A stretch of DNA of 12,743 bases, from contig DNAU01000203.1 in NCBI GenBank assembly GCA_003491925.1, positions 1 to 12,743 of the forward strand, in the 5' to 3' direction. The notes below the pieces were generated by a model. The model did no database searches. It saw only the letters and a program-made list of their open reading frames with translations, and was not told the DNA's origin. Position numbers and translations under genes: made by a program. Numbering within the stretch: position 1 is the first letter of the stretch; each line of letters begins with the position of its first letter. Positions 1 through 6,215 of this stretch are shown piece after piece. Source of the stretch: Chloroflexota bacterium. GTDB taxonomy: Bacteria; Chloroflexota; Dormibacteria; Aeolococcales; Aeolococcaceae.

Positions 1-1
1 C

Positions 2-607
2 CTCGATCCCGGTGAGGCGAAGGGGTCGGGACGCTCGGTGTCCGGCGTCCACATCGTTCGAGCCCTCGACCGCGCGGCTCCCACCCTCATCCGCTACGGT
101 GGGCACGCCGCGGCGGCCGGGTTCAGCCTGCGGGCGGAGGACCTGGAGGGCTTCCGCGAGCTGGTCTCCCAGGCGTGCGCCGAACAGGCCGGCGACCGCC
201 GCCGCGAGCGGGTCTTCCACGTCGACAGCGAGATCGCCTGCCTCGACGCCACCCCGGAGCTCTGCGGCCAGCTGGAGATGGTCGAGCCCTGCGGGATCGG
301 CAATCCCAAGCCGCTGCTCGCGATCCGCGGCTGCGAGGTGGTCAGCACCCAGACCTTCGGGAGTGAGGGCCAGCACCTCAAGGTGTCGCTCCGCGACGGG
401 GGGCGCGGGCTGGTCGAGGCGATCGCCTTTGGCAAGCCCGGGCTGGCCGCGCATCTCCCTCGCGGGCGGCGCATCGACGTCTGCTTCGCCCTGGAGCTGG
501 ACAGCTGGCAGGGACAGATCCGGGTCAGGGCGCGGCTTCGCGACCTCAGGCCGGCGCGCGTGGAGCGGCCGGAGACCGTGACCGAGGCGCTCGGCGTGCC
601 TGCCTGA
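2..607 (+). CDS. recJ: RecJ single-stranded-DNA-specific exonuclease, C-terminal part (5' truncated by window edge)
   Basis: About 201 codons are visible, open from the left edge in this frame; the N-terminal DHH catalytic domain lies outside the window. Seen: a GSGRS segment, then the DHHA1-domain signature RYGGHAAAAGF (GGH at 98-106), followed by the RecJ OB-fold region with EPCGIGNPKPLL (visible residues 95-106) and QHLKV (124-128). All match the usual RecJ C-terminal order. In the family, RecJ degrades single-stranded DNA 5'->3' in recombination and mismatch/base-excision repair, using Mn/Mg bound by the DHH motifs; the GGH loop contributes to the active-site cleft and the OB domain binds DNA. 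The protein ends soon after the OB fold, so the C-terminus looks complete and there is no extra domain. The next gene is 53 bp downstream on the same strand with its own strong Shine-Dalgarno, so co-transcription is possible but not shown. Confidence 0.9.
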   Translation, partial: LDPGEAKGSGRSVSGVHIVRALDRAAPTLIRYGGHAAAAGFSLRAEDLEGFRELVSQACAEQAGDRRRERVFHVDSEIACLDATPELCGQLEMVEPCGIGNPKPLLAIRGCEVVSTQTFGSEGQHLKVSLRDGGRGLVEAIAFGKPGLAAHLPRGRRIDVCFALELDSWQGQIRVRARLRDLRPARVERPETVTEALGVPA

Positions 608-644
608 CGGGACGGCCGGGTACCGGCGATCGGACAGAGTCACC

Positions 645-654
645 GGGGGGAGGG
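645..654 (+). promoter_or_regulatory. Strong Shine-Dalgarno for the VOC gene
   Basis: The purine run GGGGGGAGGG ends 6 nt before the ATG at 661. This is a near-ideal anti-16S match and fixes the start of the VOC gene. No earlier in-frame start is needed. Confidence 0.75.
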
Positions 655-660
655 CAGACG

Positions 661-1455
661 ATGACGGGGGCGAACGAGAGCACCACGGCAGTCGGCACTG
701 GGGGCGGGCACCCGCAGGGAACCCCCAGCTGGATCGACCTCCAGGTCCCCAACGTCGCCGCGGGCCTGGACTTCTACTGCGGCCTCTTTGGATGGGATCC
801 CGGGCCCGAGGGGCCGCCCGAGGTCGGCGGCTACCGTATGCCCCGGCTCGGCGGCGCCACGGTGTGCGGCGTCGGGCCGGTGATGCAGGCGGGCGCGCCC
901 CCGGCATGGACCCTCCACTTCGCCGTCGACGACGTGGACGAGGCGGCGGCCCGCGTCGCCGCCCGCGGCGGCGCCGTCCTGCTCGGCCCGATGGACGTCC
1001 TGGATGCCGTCCGGATGGGGGTCTTCGCCGACCCCGCCGGCGCGCACTTCGGGCTCAGCCAGGAGCGTCAGGTCCGCGGCTTCGAGGTGACCCACGTGCC
1101 GGGGGCCTTCGCCTGGGCGGAGCTGGCGACCAGCGACCTGGCCGAGGCCCGGGCCTTCTACCCGGCGATCCTCCCCGGGGTCACCGAGAAGCGCTGGGAC
1201 GGGGAGTTCGAGTACCACCTGCTGGTGAGCGCCGGCAAGGACGTGGCCGGGATGTTCGCGCTGCCCGACGCCTCGATGCCGCCGGCGTGGACCGTCTCTC
1301 TCCAGAGCGCCGACGTGGAGCAGACCGCAGCGCGGGCCCGAGAGGCCGGGGCCGATCTGCTCATGGGTCCCACCATGACCCCGGGCGTGGGCACCTGGGC
1401 GGTGCTGCGCGATCCGCAGGGAGCCACCTTCGGGCTGCTCCAGCCTCCGGACTGA
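661..1455 (+). CDS. Tandem two-domain VOC (glyoxalase/bleomycin-resistance fold) protein, Cfp30B-like
   Basis: A 264-aa protein with two VOC-fold repeats. Domain 1 spans about residues 22-132 (PSWIDLQVPNV, DFYCGLFGW, LHFAVDDVDEAAARV, DPAGAHFGL). Domain 2 spans about 148-262 (FAWAELATSDLAEARAFYPAIL, DVEQTAARAREAGADLLMGP, DPQGATFGLLQ). The length and double-domain plan match the actinobacterial Cfp30B/TB27.3 group, annotated as VOC or glyoxalase-like proteins. The His/Glu metal ligands of true glyoxalase I or extradiol dioxygenases are not clearly kept: D26 and A151-W152 sit where first-strand ligands are expected, and both domains end in FGL rather than a Glu-containing strand. A ligand-binding or metal-independent role is therefore as likely as enzymatic activity. 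There is no signal peptide, so it should be cytoplasmic. The start is set by the strong Shine-Dalgarno at 645-654. It converges with cpaF, with only 7 bp between the two stop codons. The substrate is unknown. Confidence 0.85.
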   Translation: MTGANESTTAVGTGGGHPQGTPSWIDLQVPNVAAGLDFYCGLFGWDPGPEGPPEVGGYRMPRLGGATVCGVGPVMQAGAPPAWTLHFAVDDVDEAAARVAARGGAVLLGPMDVLDAVRMGVFADPAGAHFGLSQERQVRGFEVTHVPGAFAWAELATSDLAEARAFYPAILPGVTEKRWDGEFEYHLLVSAGKDVAGMFALPDASMPPAWTVSLQSADVEQTAARAREAGADLLMGPTMTPGVGTWAVLRDPQGATFGLLQPPD

Positions 1456-1462
1456 CCGCCCC

Positions 1463-3052
1463 TCAGCTCGCCTTGCGCTTGCGCGCCAGCGTCATCCGAG
1501 GCGACCCCTCGGGGAGCCAGTCCGACCGCCGGCGCCGGTCCGCGGCCGCGAGCGGCAGCGGAGCCGTGCTCGTCTCGGGGACCCAGTCGGCGAGGCGGCG
1601 GCGGGGATGGTCGGGGCCGGACGGGCGGTCGGGGGCGACGAAGATATGCATGTCGAGGTCCTCGCCGCTGGCGAGGATGTCGGCGGTGCGCCGGGGCACG
1701 CGGCCACAGGGGACGTGCTGACCGAGCACGTGCCCTGTGGCGTCCACACCGGTCTGCTCGAATCGGAACAACTCCTGGATCTGGACCTCGCCGTTCTCGA
1801 CCCCCATGACCTCGGAGATGCTCAGGATGCGGCGGCTGCCGTCGCGCAGACGGCCCTGCTGGACGATGAGGTCGATGGCGGAGCCGATCTGACCGCGGAT
1901 GGCGGCGGTCGGGAGCTCGGTGCCCGCCATCAGCACCATGGTCTCGAGCCGCGAGATCGCCTCGCGGGTGGAGCTGGCGTGCAGGGTGGTGAGCGAGCCG
2001 TCATGGCCGGTCGACATCGCCTGGAGCATGTCGAGCGCCTCGCCGCCGCGGCACTCGCCGACGACCAGCCGGTCGGGGCGCATCCGGAGCGAGCTGATCA
2101 CCAGGTCGCGCACGACGATCTGGCCGCGCCCCTCGACGTTGGCGGGTCGCGTCTCGAGGCTCAGCACGTGCCGCTGTCTCAGCTTCAGCTCGGCGGCGTC
2201 CTCGATGGTCACGATCCGCTCGTCGTCAGGGATGAAGCTGGAGATCACGTTGAGGGTGGTGGTCTTGCCGACCCCCGTCCCTCCGCTTACCAGCACGTTG
2301 AGCCGCGCCCGGACACAGGCGCGCAGGAAGCTCATCATCTCGGCGGTCGCGGTGCCGTGCCTGACCAGGTCGTCGACCTCCAGGCCGGTCTCGGTGAACC
2401 GCCGGACGGTGAGTGTCGGGCCCTTGAGGGAGACCGGCGGGATCACGACGTGGATCCGCGAGCCGTCCTCCAGACGGGCGTCGACCATCGGCGAGCTCTC
2501 GTCGATGCGCCGGCCCACCCGGCTGACCATGCGGTCGATCACCTGCATGAGCTGGTCGACGGTCTCGAAGCGGTACGGCGTGAGCGAGAGCCGCCCGCCG
2601 CGCTCGATCCAGATCTCCTGCGGACCGTTGACCATGATCTCGGTGATGCTCGGGTCGGCGAGGAGCCGCTCCAGGGGGCCGAAACCGAGCAGCTCGTTGT
2701 GGATGCGGGTGACGGTCTCGAACCCATCGTCGAGGTTCAGCGGCCACCCCAGCTCGCAGGCGGTCTGGTTGACCAGCTCCGCCAGCCGCTCGCGCACCGC
2801 GGTGTCGTCGGTCTCGGCGAGGTAGGCGGTGTCCTCGACCAGCCGGGCGTGGACCTGCTGGCGCAGCAGCTGGTAACGGGTTTCGCCGGAGTCCTCGTCC
2901 GCGACCTCCCGGGCCGTCTGAGGCGCTCCGAGCAGGCGGCTGCTGAGCTGCATCACGTTGAGCGCGGTGAGCGGTTGCTCGAGGGCCATCTGCGGCAGCG
3001 CTGTGGCGAGCAGGTCCTGGCTACCTCGGGTGGTGGTGTGCCAGCGTGGCAT
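1463..3052 (-). CDS. cpaF: CpaF/TadA-family type II/IV secretion ATPase, stand-alone, with extended C-terminal tail
   Basis: A 529-aa hexameric-ATPase-family protein. Seen: an N-terminal region (1-110), the CpaF N-domain hallmark LGFGPLERLLADPSITEIMVNG followed by IWIERGG, the RRIDESSPMVDARLEDGSRIHVVIPP segment, Walker A GGTGVGKT (257-264, K263), Asp box TIEDAAEL, Walker B with GECRGGE (E333), and His box STGHDGSLTTLHA. In characterised relatives this ATPase powers Flp/Tad pilus assembly or related secretion from the cytoplasmic face of the membrane. The family core ends near F471 (MHIF). A further 58-residue tail is rich in Arg and Pro and carries the repeated motif RRRxxDWxPE (484-493 and 506-515). 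No tadB/tadC, flp pilin or prepilin peptidase gene is adjacent, so the partner machinery is encoded elsewhere or missing. The start is supported by GGGGGAG 6 nt upstream. Confidence 0.92.
   Translation of the reverse strand: MPRWHTTTRGSQDLLATALPQMALEQPLTALNVMQLSSRLLGAPQTAREVADEDSGETRYQLLRQQVHARLVEDTAYLAETDDTAVRERLAELVNQTACELGWPLNLDDGFETVTRIHNELLGFGPLERLLADPSITEIMVNGPQEIWIERGGRLSLTPYRFETVDQLMQVIDRMVSRVGRRIDESSPMVDARLEDGSRIHVVIPPVSLKGPTLTVRRFTETGLEVDDLVRHGTATAEMMSFLRACVRARLNVLVSGGTGVGKTTTLNVISSFIPDDERIVTIEDAAELKLRQRHVLSLETRPANVEGRGQIVVRDLVISSLRMRPDRLVVGECRGGEALDMLQAMSTGHDGSLTTLHASSTREAISRLETMVLMAGTELPTAAIRGQIGSAIDLIVQQGRLRDGSRRILSISEVMGVENGEVQIQELFRFEQTGVDATGHVLGQHVPCGRVPRRTADILASGEDLDMHIFVAPDRPSGPDHPRRRLADWVPETSTAPLPLAAADRRRRSDWLPEGSPRMTLARKRKAS
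1508..1603 (-). repeat. Diverged 66-nt-spaced direct repeat inside the 3' end of cpaF
   Basis: Two related copies begin at 1508 (CTCGGGGAGCCAGTC) and 1574 (CTCGGGGACCCAGTC) on the + strand. They continue with similar GC-rich runs encoding Arg clusters. The spacing is exactly 22 codons, so the duplication is in frame and gives RRRLADWVPE and RRRRSDWLPE in the protein tail. Confidence 0.7.
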
Positions 3053-3058
3053 TCAGGT

Positions 3059-3066
3059 CTCCCCCT
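3059..3066 (-). promoter_or_regulatory. Shine-Dalgarno of cpaF
   Basis: Read on the minus strand the sequence is AGGGGGAG, ending 6 nt before the ATG at 3052. It decides this start and implies that cpaF has a leader mRNA, unlike its upstream neighbour. Confidence 0.7.
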
Positions 3067-3114
3067 GCGGCGATCTCATTCGCGGACGAGAGCTGCCTCC
3101 CCCCGCACCTCTCG

Positions 3115-3128
3115 ATCCGTGGACGGAT
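3115..3128. repeat. Perfect inverted repeat ATCCGT-GG-ACGGAT upstream of cpaF
   Basis: Six-base arms separated by GG lie in the 171-bp spacer between the hydrolase stop and cpaF, 63 bp before the cpaF start. It could be an operator half-site pair or a small hairpin (5-bp stem, TGGA loop) in the cpaF leader. The rest of the 3053-3223 spacer holds no credible ORF. Confidence 0.4.
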
Positions 3129-3168
3129 GGCGCCCCCCACCCGCGATCCGCACCGTTAGACGCGCCTG

Positions 3169-3197
3169 ATCGTATCACCCTCCTCTCCGCGGAGCAA
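3169..3197 (-). promoter_or_regulatory. Possible promoter for cpaF
   Basis: On the minus strand, TTGCTC (3197-3192) and TACGAT (3174-3169) are separated by exactly 17 bp. The -10 matches TANNNT; the -35 matches only the TTG of TTGACA. Transcription would start near 3161, giving a leader of about 110 nt that includes the inverted repeat at 3115-3128. The -35 region overlaps a 10-bp palindrome, CTCCGCGGAG (3185-3194). This is a motif match only. Confidence 0.3.
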
Positions 3198-3223
3198 TCG
3201 CCCCAGATGGGGGGTGGGCCGTC

Positions 3224-4738
3224 TCAGCTCGCACAGGTCGCGCCCCTGGCCGGGAGGGTGAGGTTCACGAGGTACGCGTTGACGGCGTCCTGGACGCAAG
3301 TGCTGAAGCCATACGACGTGTGGCCGTACCCGTCTCGGGTGAGCAGCACGGAGCCGGCGATCTGCTTCTGCAGCGAGACCGACCACGCGTAGGGCGTGGC
3401 CGGGTCGTGGGTGGCCCCGACCAGGAGGATCGGCGGAGCGGCCGTGACGTCGAGCGGTGCGGGCGCCCGACCGCGCACCGGCCAGTAGGCGCAGGCGAGG
3501 GCCGAGTAGACCTCGTCCTGACCGAAGTGCGGCTCGCTGGCCTGAATCGACCGCGCCTCCATGTCGTAGGTGGCAAGGTCCAGCGGCACGCTGTGGTCGG
3601 CGCAGTTGATCGCCACGTTGGCCGCGATGCTGGGGCTGTACCCCTGGGGGCCTCGGCCCGCATAGCTGTCCACCGCCTCCTGAAGGGGTTGCACGAAGCC
3701 ATCGGCGGCCGAGGCGAGATCCGTGTAGAAGGTGGTCCACGAGCTCGGGTCGTACATGGCGGCGACCAGGCCGCCGATGGCCGTGCCCGCCCCCACCGTC
3801 CTGCCGTCCGCCTCTTCGATCGGGTTGGTGGCGAGCCGCTCCAGCAGGCTGGTGATGGTCGCGCCGGGGTTGGTCCCCAGCAGGCACGCGGTCATCGCCT
3901 GGCACTGGCTGACGAACTCGTCATAGCTGGCCTCGAAGCTCGCCCCCTGCTGGGTCGACTGATCCAGGAAGCTCAGCGACGGGTCGAGGTCGCCGTCCAG
4001 GACCATGGCCCGGATGTCGGTGGGGAAGAGGGCGGCGTAGGTGGCGCCGAGCGCCGTCCCGTATGAGAAGCCGAGATACGTGAGCCGTGAGTCGCCGAGG
4101 GCCGCGCGCAGGGCGTCCATGTCGCGGGCGGCGTTGACGGTGCCGACATAGGGGAGCAGCCAGCCGCTGTGAAGCCGGCAGGATTCGTCGAACGCCAGGG
4201 TGGTGGCCACCAGGTCGGCCTCTCCGGCGGGGGAGCCCGCCACCAGGGGATCGAGCCCGACCTCGTGATCCAGCGCGTCGGTGCCCTCGCACGCGATGGC
4301 GTCCGGACCGGTGGTCCCCCGCGGATCGAAGCCCACGATGTCGAAGCGCTGGTTGAGGGTCGCGAAAAGCGGGTACGCCCCCTCGACGAACTGGACGCCG
4401 GATTCCCCCGGGCCGCCCGGGTTGACCAGCAGGGAGCCGATGCGTTCGGCCGGATCCTTGGCCGGGATCACGATGACCGAGGTGGCCATGGTGCCCCGCG
4501 ATGGGTCGGCGTAGTCGAGGGGCACCCACAGCGTGTCGCAGCGGGCCCCGGTCGGCGAGCCCCCGGCGCAGATGGCCGCCTCCAGCCCCGGCGGGTTGGT
4601 CGACGGCCCGGTGACCGCGCCCGAGGAGGCTGCGGGGGTGGGGGTGACCCCGGAGACGGCTGGGACGTTCACACCGGTGAGAAGCAGCAGGGCGGCGAGC
4701 CCCAGCGAGGCGAGCGGCCGGTGGAGCTCGGTCCTCAT
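3224..4738 (-). CDS. Secreted alpha/beta-hydrolase, TAP-like (S33 tripeptidyl aminopeptidase family)
   Basis: A 504-aa protein. The N-terminus MRTELHRPLASLGLAALLLL is a typical Sec signal peptide, with likely cleavage near residue 30 (PAVSG) and no lipobox cysteine, so the product should be exported. The hydrolase fold follows: oxyanion/HGGPG-like region LLVNPGGPGESGV, FDPRGTTGPD, nucleophile elbow GFSYG with S225, and the C-terminal TAP-like domain with the acid D445 (GATHDPATP) and H473 (GYGHTSYG). All three catalytic residues are present. Family members in actinobacteria (Streptomyces Tap, mycobacterial Hip1-like proteins) remove tripeptides or cleave peptide or ester bonds outside the cell; the specificity here cannot be read from sequence. 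Several cysteines suit disulfides in an exported protein. No Shine-Dalgarno precedes the ATG; a -10 motif 7 nt upstream suggests a leaderless mRNA. It is divergent from the AAA+/VWA operon. Confidence 0.9.
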   Translation of the reverse strand: MRTELHRPLASLGLAALLLLTGVNVPAVSGVTPTPAASSGAVTGPSTNPPGLEAAICAGGSPTGARCDTLWVPLDYADPSRGTMATSVIVIPAKDPAERIGSLLVNPGGPGESGVQFVEGAYPLFATLNQRFDIVGFDPRGTTGPDAIACEGTDALDHEVGLDPLVAGSPAGEADLVATTLAFDESCRLHSGWLLPYVGTVNAARDMDALRAALGDSRLTYLGFSYGTALGATYAALFPTDIRAMVLDGDLDPSLSFLDQSTQQGASFEASYDEFVSQCQAMTACLLGTNPGATITSLLERLATNPIEEADGRTVGAGTAIGGLVAAMYDPSSWTTFYTDLASAADGFVQPLQEAVDSYAGRGPQGYSPSIAANVAINCADHSVPLDLATYDMEARSIQASEPHFGQDEVYSALACAYWPVRGRAPAPLDVTAAPPILLVGATHDPATPYAWSVSLQKQIAGSVLLTRDGYGHTSYGFSTCVQDAVNAYLVNLTLPARGATCAS

Positions 4739-4745
4739 CCAGGGA

Positions 4746-4751
4746 AGAGTA
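4746..4751 (-). promoter_or_regulatory. Putative -10 element of the hydrolase gene (leaderless)
   Basis: Minus-strand TACTCT fits TANNNT and ends 7 nt before the ATG at 4738. That places the transcription start at or next to the start codon. No good -35 is visible at the usual distance and no Shine-Dalgarno lies between. Confidence 0.45.
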
Positions 4752-4779
4752 GTCGCCGAACCTCGCGGGCGAGCGGCAC

Positions 4780-4791
4780 CACCCCGGGGTG
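4780..4791. promoter_or_regulatory. 12-bp perfect palindrome in the divergent intergenic region
   Basis: CACCCCGGGGTG is fully self-complementary and directly abuts the putative plus-strand -10 element (4792-4797). It lies about 30 bp upstream of the minus-strand -10. Its position would let a dimeric regulator act on both divergent units. G/C-only symmetry is more likely by chance in such a GC-rich genome, so this is tentative. Confidence 0.4.
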
Positions 4792-4797
4792 TACGCT
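4792..4797 (+). promoter_or_regulatory. Putative -10 element of the AAA+/VWA operon (leaderless)
   Basis: TACGCT fits TANNNT and lies 9 nt before GTG 4807 and 12 nt before ATG 4810. No Shine-Dalgarno is present between it and the start codon, so a leaderless or very short-leader transcript is the simplest reading. Confidence 0.4.
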
Positions 4798-4809
4798 GGA
4801 GCCTCCGTG

Positions 4810-6204
4810 ATGGCCGCCCACACCATCGGCGAGCTTCGCCGTGCCGAGTACCGCGTCCAGCCGATCAAGGCGGAGCTTCGCCGCAACTTGATCCGGAAGC
4901 TTCAGGCCGGGGAGAGGCTGTTCCCGGGCATCGTCGGCTACGAGGACTCGGTGATCCCGCAGTTGGAGAACGCGCTCCTGGCCGGCCAGGACATCGTCCT
5001 CCTGGGGGAGCGCGGTCAGGCCAAGTCCCGGCTGGTCCGCTCGCTCACCTCCCTGCTCGACGAGGCCGTTCCCGCCATCGCCGGTTGCGAGATCAACGAC
5101 AACCCCTACGCCCCCATCTGCCGCCGCTGCCGCGACCTGGTGGCGGAGCGCGGCGACGAGACGCCGATCGCGTGGTTGGGAGCCGAGGACCGCTACGGAG
5201 AGAAGCTGGCCACCCCCGACACCTCGATCGCCGACCTGATCGGCGAGGTCGACCCCATCCGGGTCGCCGAGGGCCGCTACCTCTCCGACGAGCTGGTGAT
5301 CCATTACGGCCTGGTGCCGCGCACCAACCGGGGCATCTTCGCGATCAACGAGCTGCCCGACCTCGCCGAGCGCATCCAGGTCGGCCTCCTCAACATCATC
5401 GAGGAGCGCGACGTTCAGATCCGCGGCTTCCGGATCCGCCTCCCTCTCGACGTCTTCGTGGTCGCCACCGCCAACCCCGAGGACTACACCAACCGGGGCC
5501 GGATCATCACCCCGCTCAAGGACCGCTTCGGGGCTCAGGTGCGCACCCACTACCCGCGCAGCGTCGATGACGAGATCGCCATCGCCGAGCAGGAGCGGGT
5601 GGTGTTCGACGACATGCCGGTCCCCGTCCACATTCCCCAGCACATGAAGGAGATCGCGGTCGAGATCACCCACCTGGCCCGGCGGCATCCGCAGATCAAC
5701 CAGCGCAGCGGGGTCTCGGTGCGGGTGACCACCGCGAACTACGAGAGCCTGACCAGCAGCGCGCTGCGTCGTGCGCTGATCACCGGGGAGAAGGAGGCGG
5801 TGGTGCGGATCAGCGACCTGGCCGCGGTGACCCCATCGACGGCCGGGAAGGTCGAGCTCGACACCTGGGACGGCACCGAGGATGACCAGGTTCTGGACAA
5901 GGTCGTCCGCAGCGCCTGCAGCAACGTGTTTCGCCGGCACTTCAGCGCCCAGGAGCTCGCCGACCTGGTGCAGCGCTTCGACCAGGGAGCCTTCACCGTC
6001 GAGGTCGGGCCGCTGATGACCACCGAGAGCTTCCGCCAGGCGCTCGACGAGCTGCCCGGGCTGGATCGGGCGCGCCAGAAGCTCGACGAGCCGGATACGC
6101 CCGCTTCGACGGTCGCGGTGCTGGAGTTCCTCCTCGAGGGGCTCCACCTCGGCAAGCGGTTGAACAAGACCGCTCTCGAGGGCACCGCGGTGTACGGCGC
6201 CTGA
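4810..6204 (+). CDS. AAA+ ATPase of the ChlI/MoxR class (COG1239-like), partner of the VWA protein
   Basis: 464 aa from ATG 4810; GTG 4807 is an equally possible start one codon earlier. Seen: Walker A GERGQAKS (66-73), a Walker-B-like stretch GIFAINELPDL in which the usual Asp-Glu is Asn-Glu (N180-E181), sensor-1 ATANPEDYTNRG (N222), and TPLKDRFG (237-241 region). A C-terminal helical lid follows. Between Walker A and B lies an insert with C93, C104 and C107 (C-x10-C-x2-C), suggestive of a metal site. Relatives sit beside a VWA gene in many actinobacteria and are annotated as magnesium chelatase ChlI-like or 'sigma-54 interacting', but no chlorophyll or cobalamin genes are nearby and true chelatase activity is unlikely. 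By analogy with MoxR/RavA/BchI, it probably forms an ATP-driven ring that remodels a target recruited by the VWA partner. The partner gene starts 11 nt after its stop. Confidence 0.88.
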   Translation: MAAHTIGELRRAEYRVQPIKAELRRNLIRKLQAGERLFPGIVGYEDSVIPQLENALLAGQDIVLLGERGQAKSRLVRSLTSLLDEAVPAIAGCEINDNPYAPICRRCRDLVAERGDETPIAWLGAEDRYGEKLATPDTSIADLIGEVDPIRVAEGRYLSDELVIHYGLVPRTNRGIFAINELPDLAERIQVGLLNIIEERDVQIRGFRIRLPLDVFVVATANPEDYTNRGRIITPLKDRFGAQVRTHYPRSVDDEIAIAEQERVVFDDMPVPVHIPQHMKEIAVEITHLARRHPQINQRSGVSVRVTTANYESLTSSALRRALITGEKEAVVRISDLAAVTPSTAGKVELDTWDGTEDDQVLDKVVRSACSNVFRRHFSAQELADLVQRFDQGAFTVEVGPLMTTESFRQALDELPGLDRARQKLDEPDTPASTVAVLEFLLEGLHLGKRLNKTALEGTAVYGA

Positions 6205-6207
6205 GGG
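6203..6207 (+). promoter_or_regulatory. Shine-Dalgarno of the VWA gene overlapping the upstream stop codon
   Basis: GAGGG begins inside the TGA stop of the AAA+ gene and ends 8 nt before ATG 6216. This arrangement favours translational coupling and near-equal production of the two partners. Confidence 0.5.
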
Positions 6208-6215
6208 CGAGCGGG

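Noticed and set aside
1607..3169. A 520-codon open frame on the + strand antisense to cpaF.
   Set aside because: Its codon positions mirror the cpaF frame of the opposite strand, as expected in high-GC DNA. The translation is Asp/His/Gly/Leu-rich with no recognisable domain, while the minus strand encodes full CpaF motifs.
3201..3212. CCCC-AGAT-GGGG hairpin downstream of the hydrolase, as a terminator.
   Set aside because: Only a 4-bp stem and no T-tract on the minus strand; too weak to call.
4789..4809. GTG 4789 as start of the AAA+ ATPase.
   Set aside because: It lies just upstream of, and reads through, the likely -10 element (4792-4797), has no Shine-Dalgarno, and the extra residues are not family-like. 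GTG 4807 or ATG 4810 fits better.
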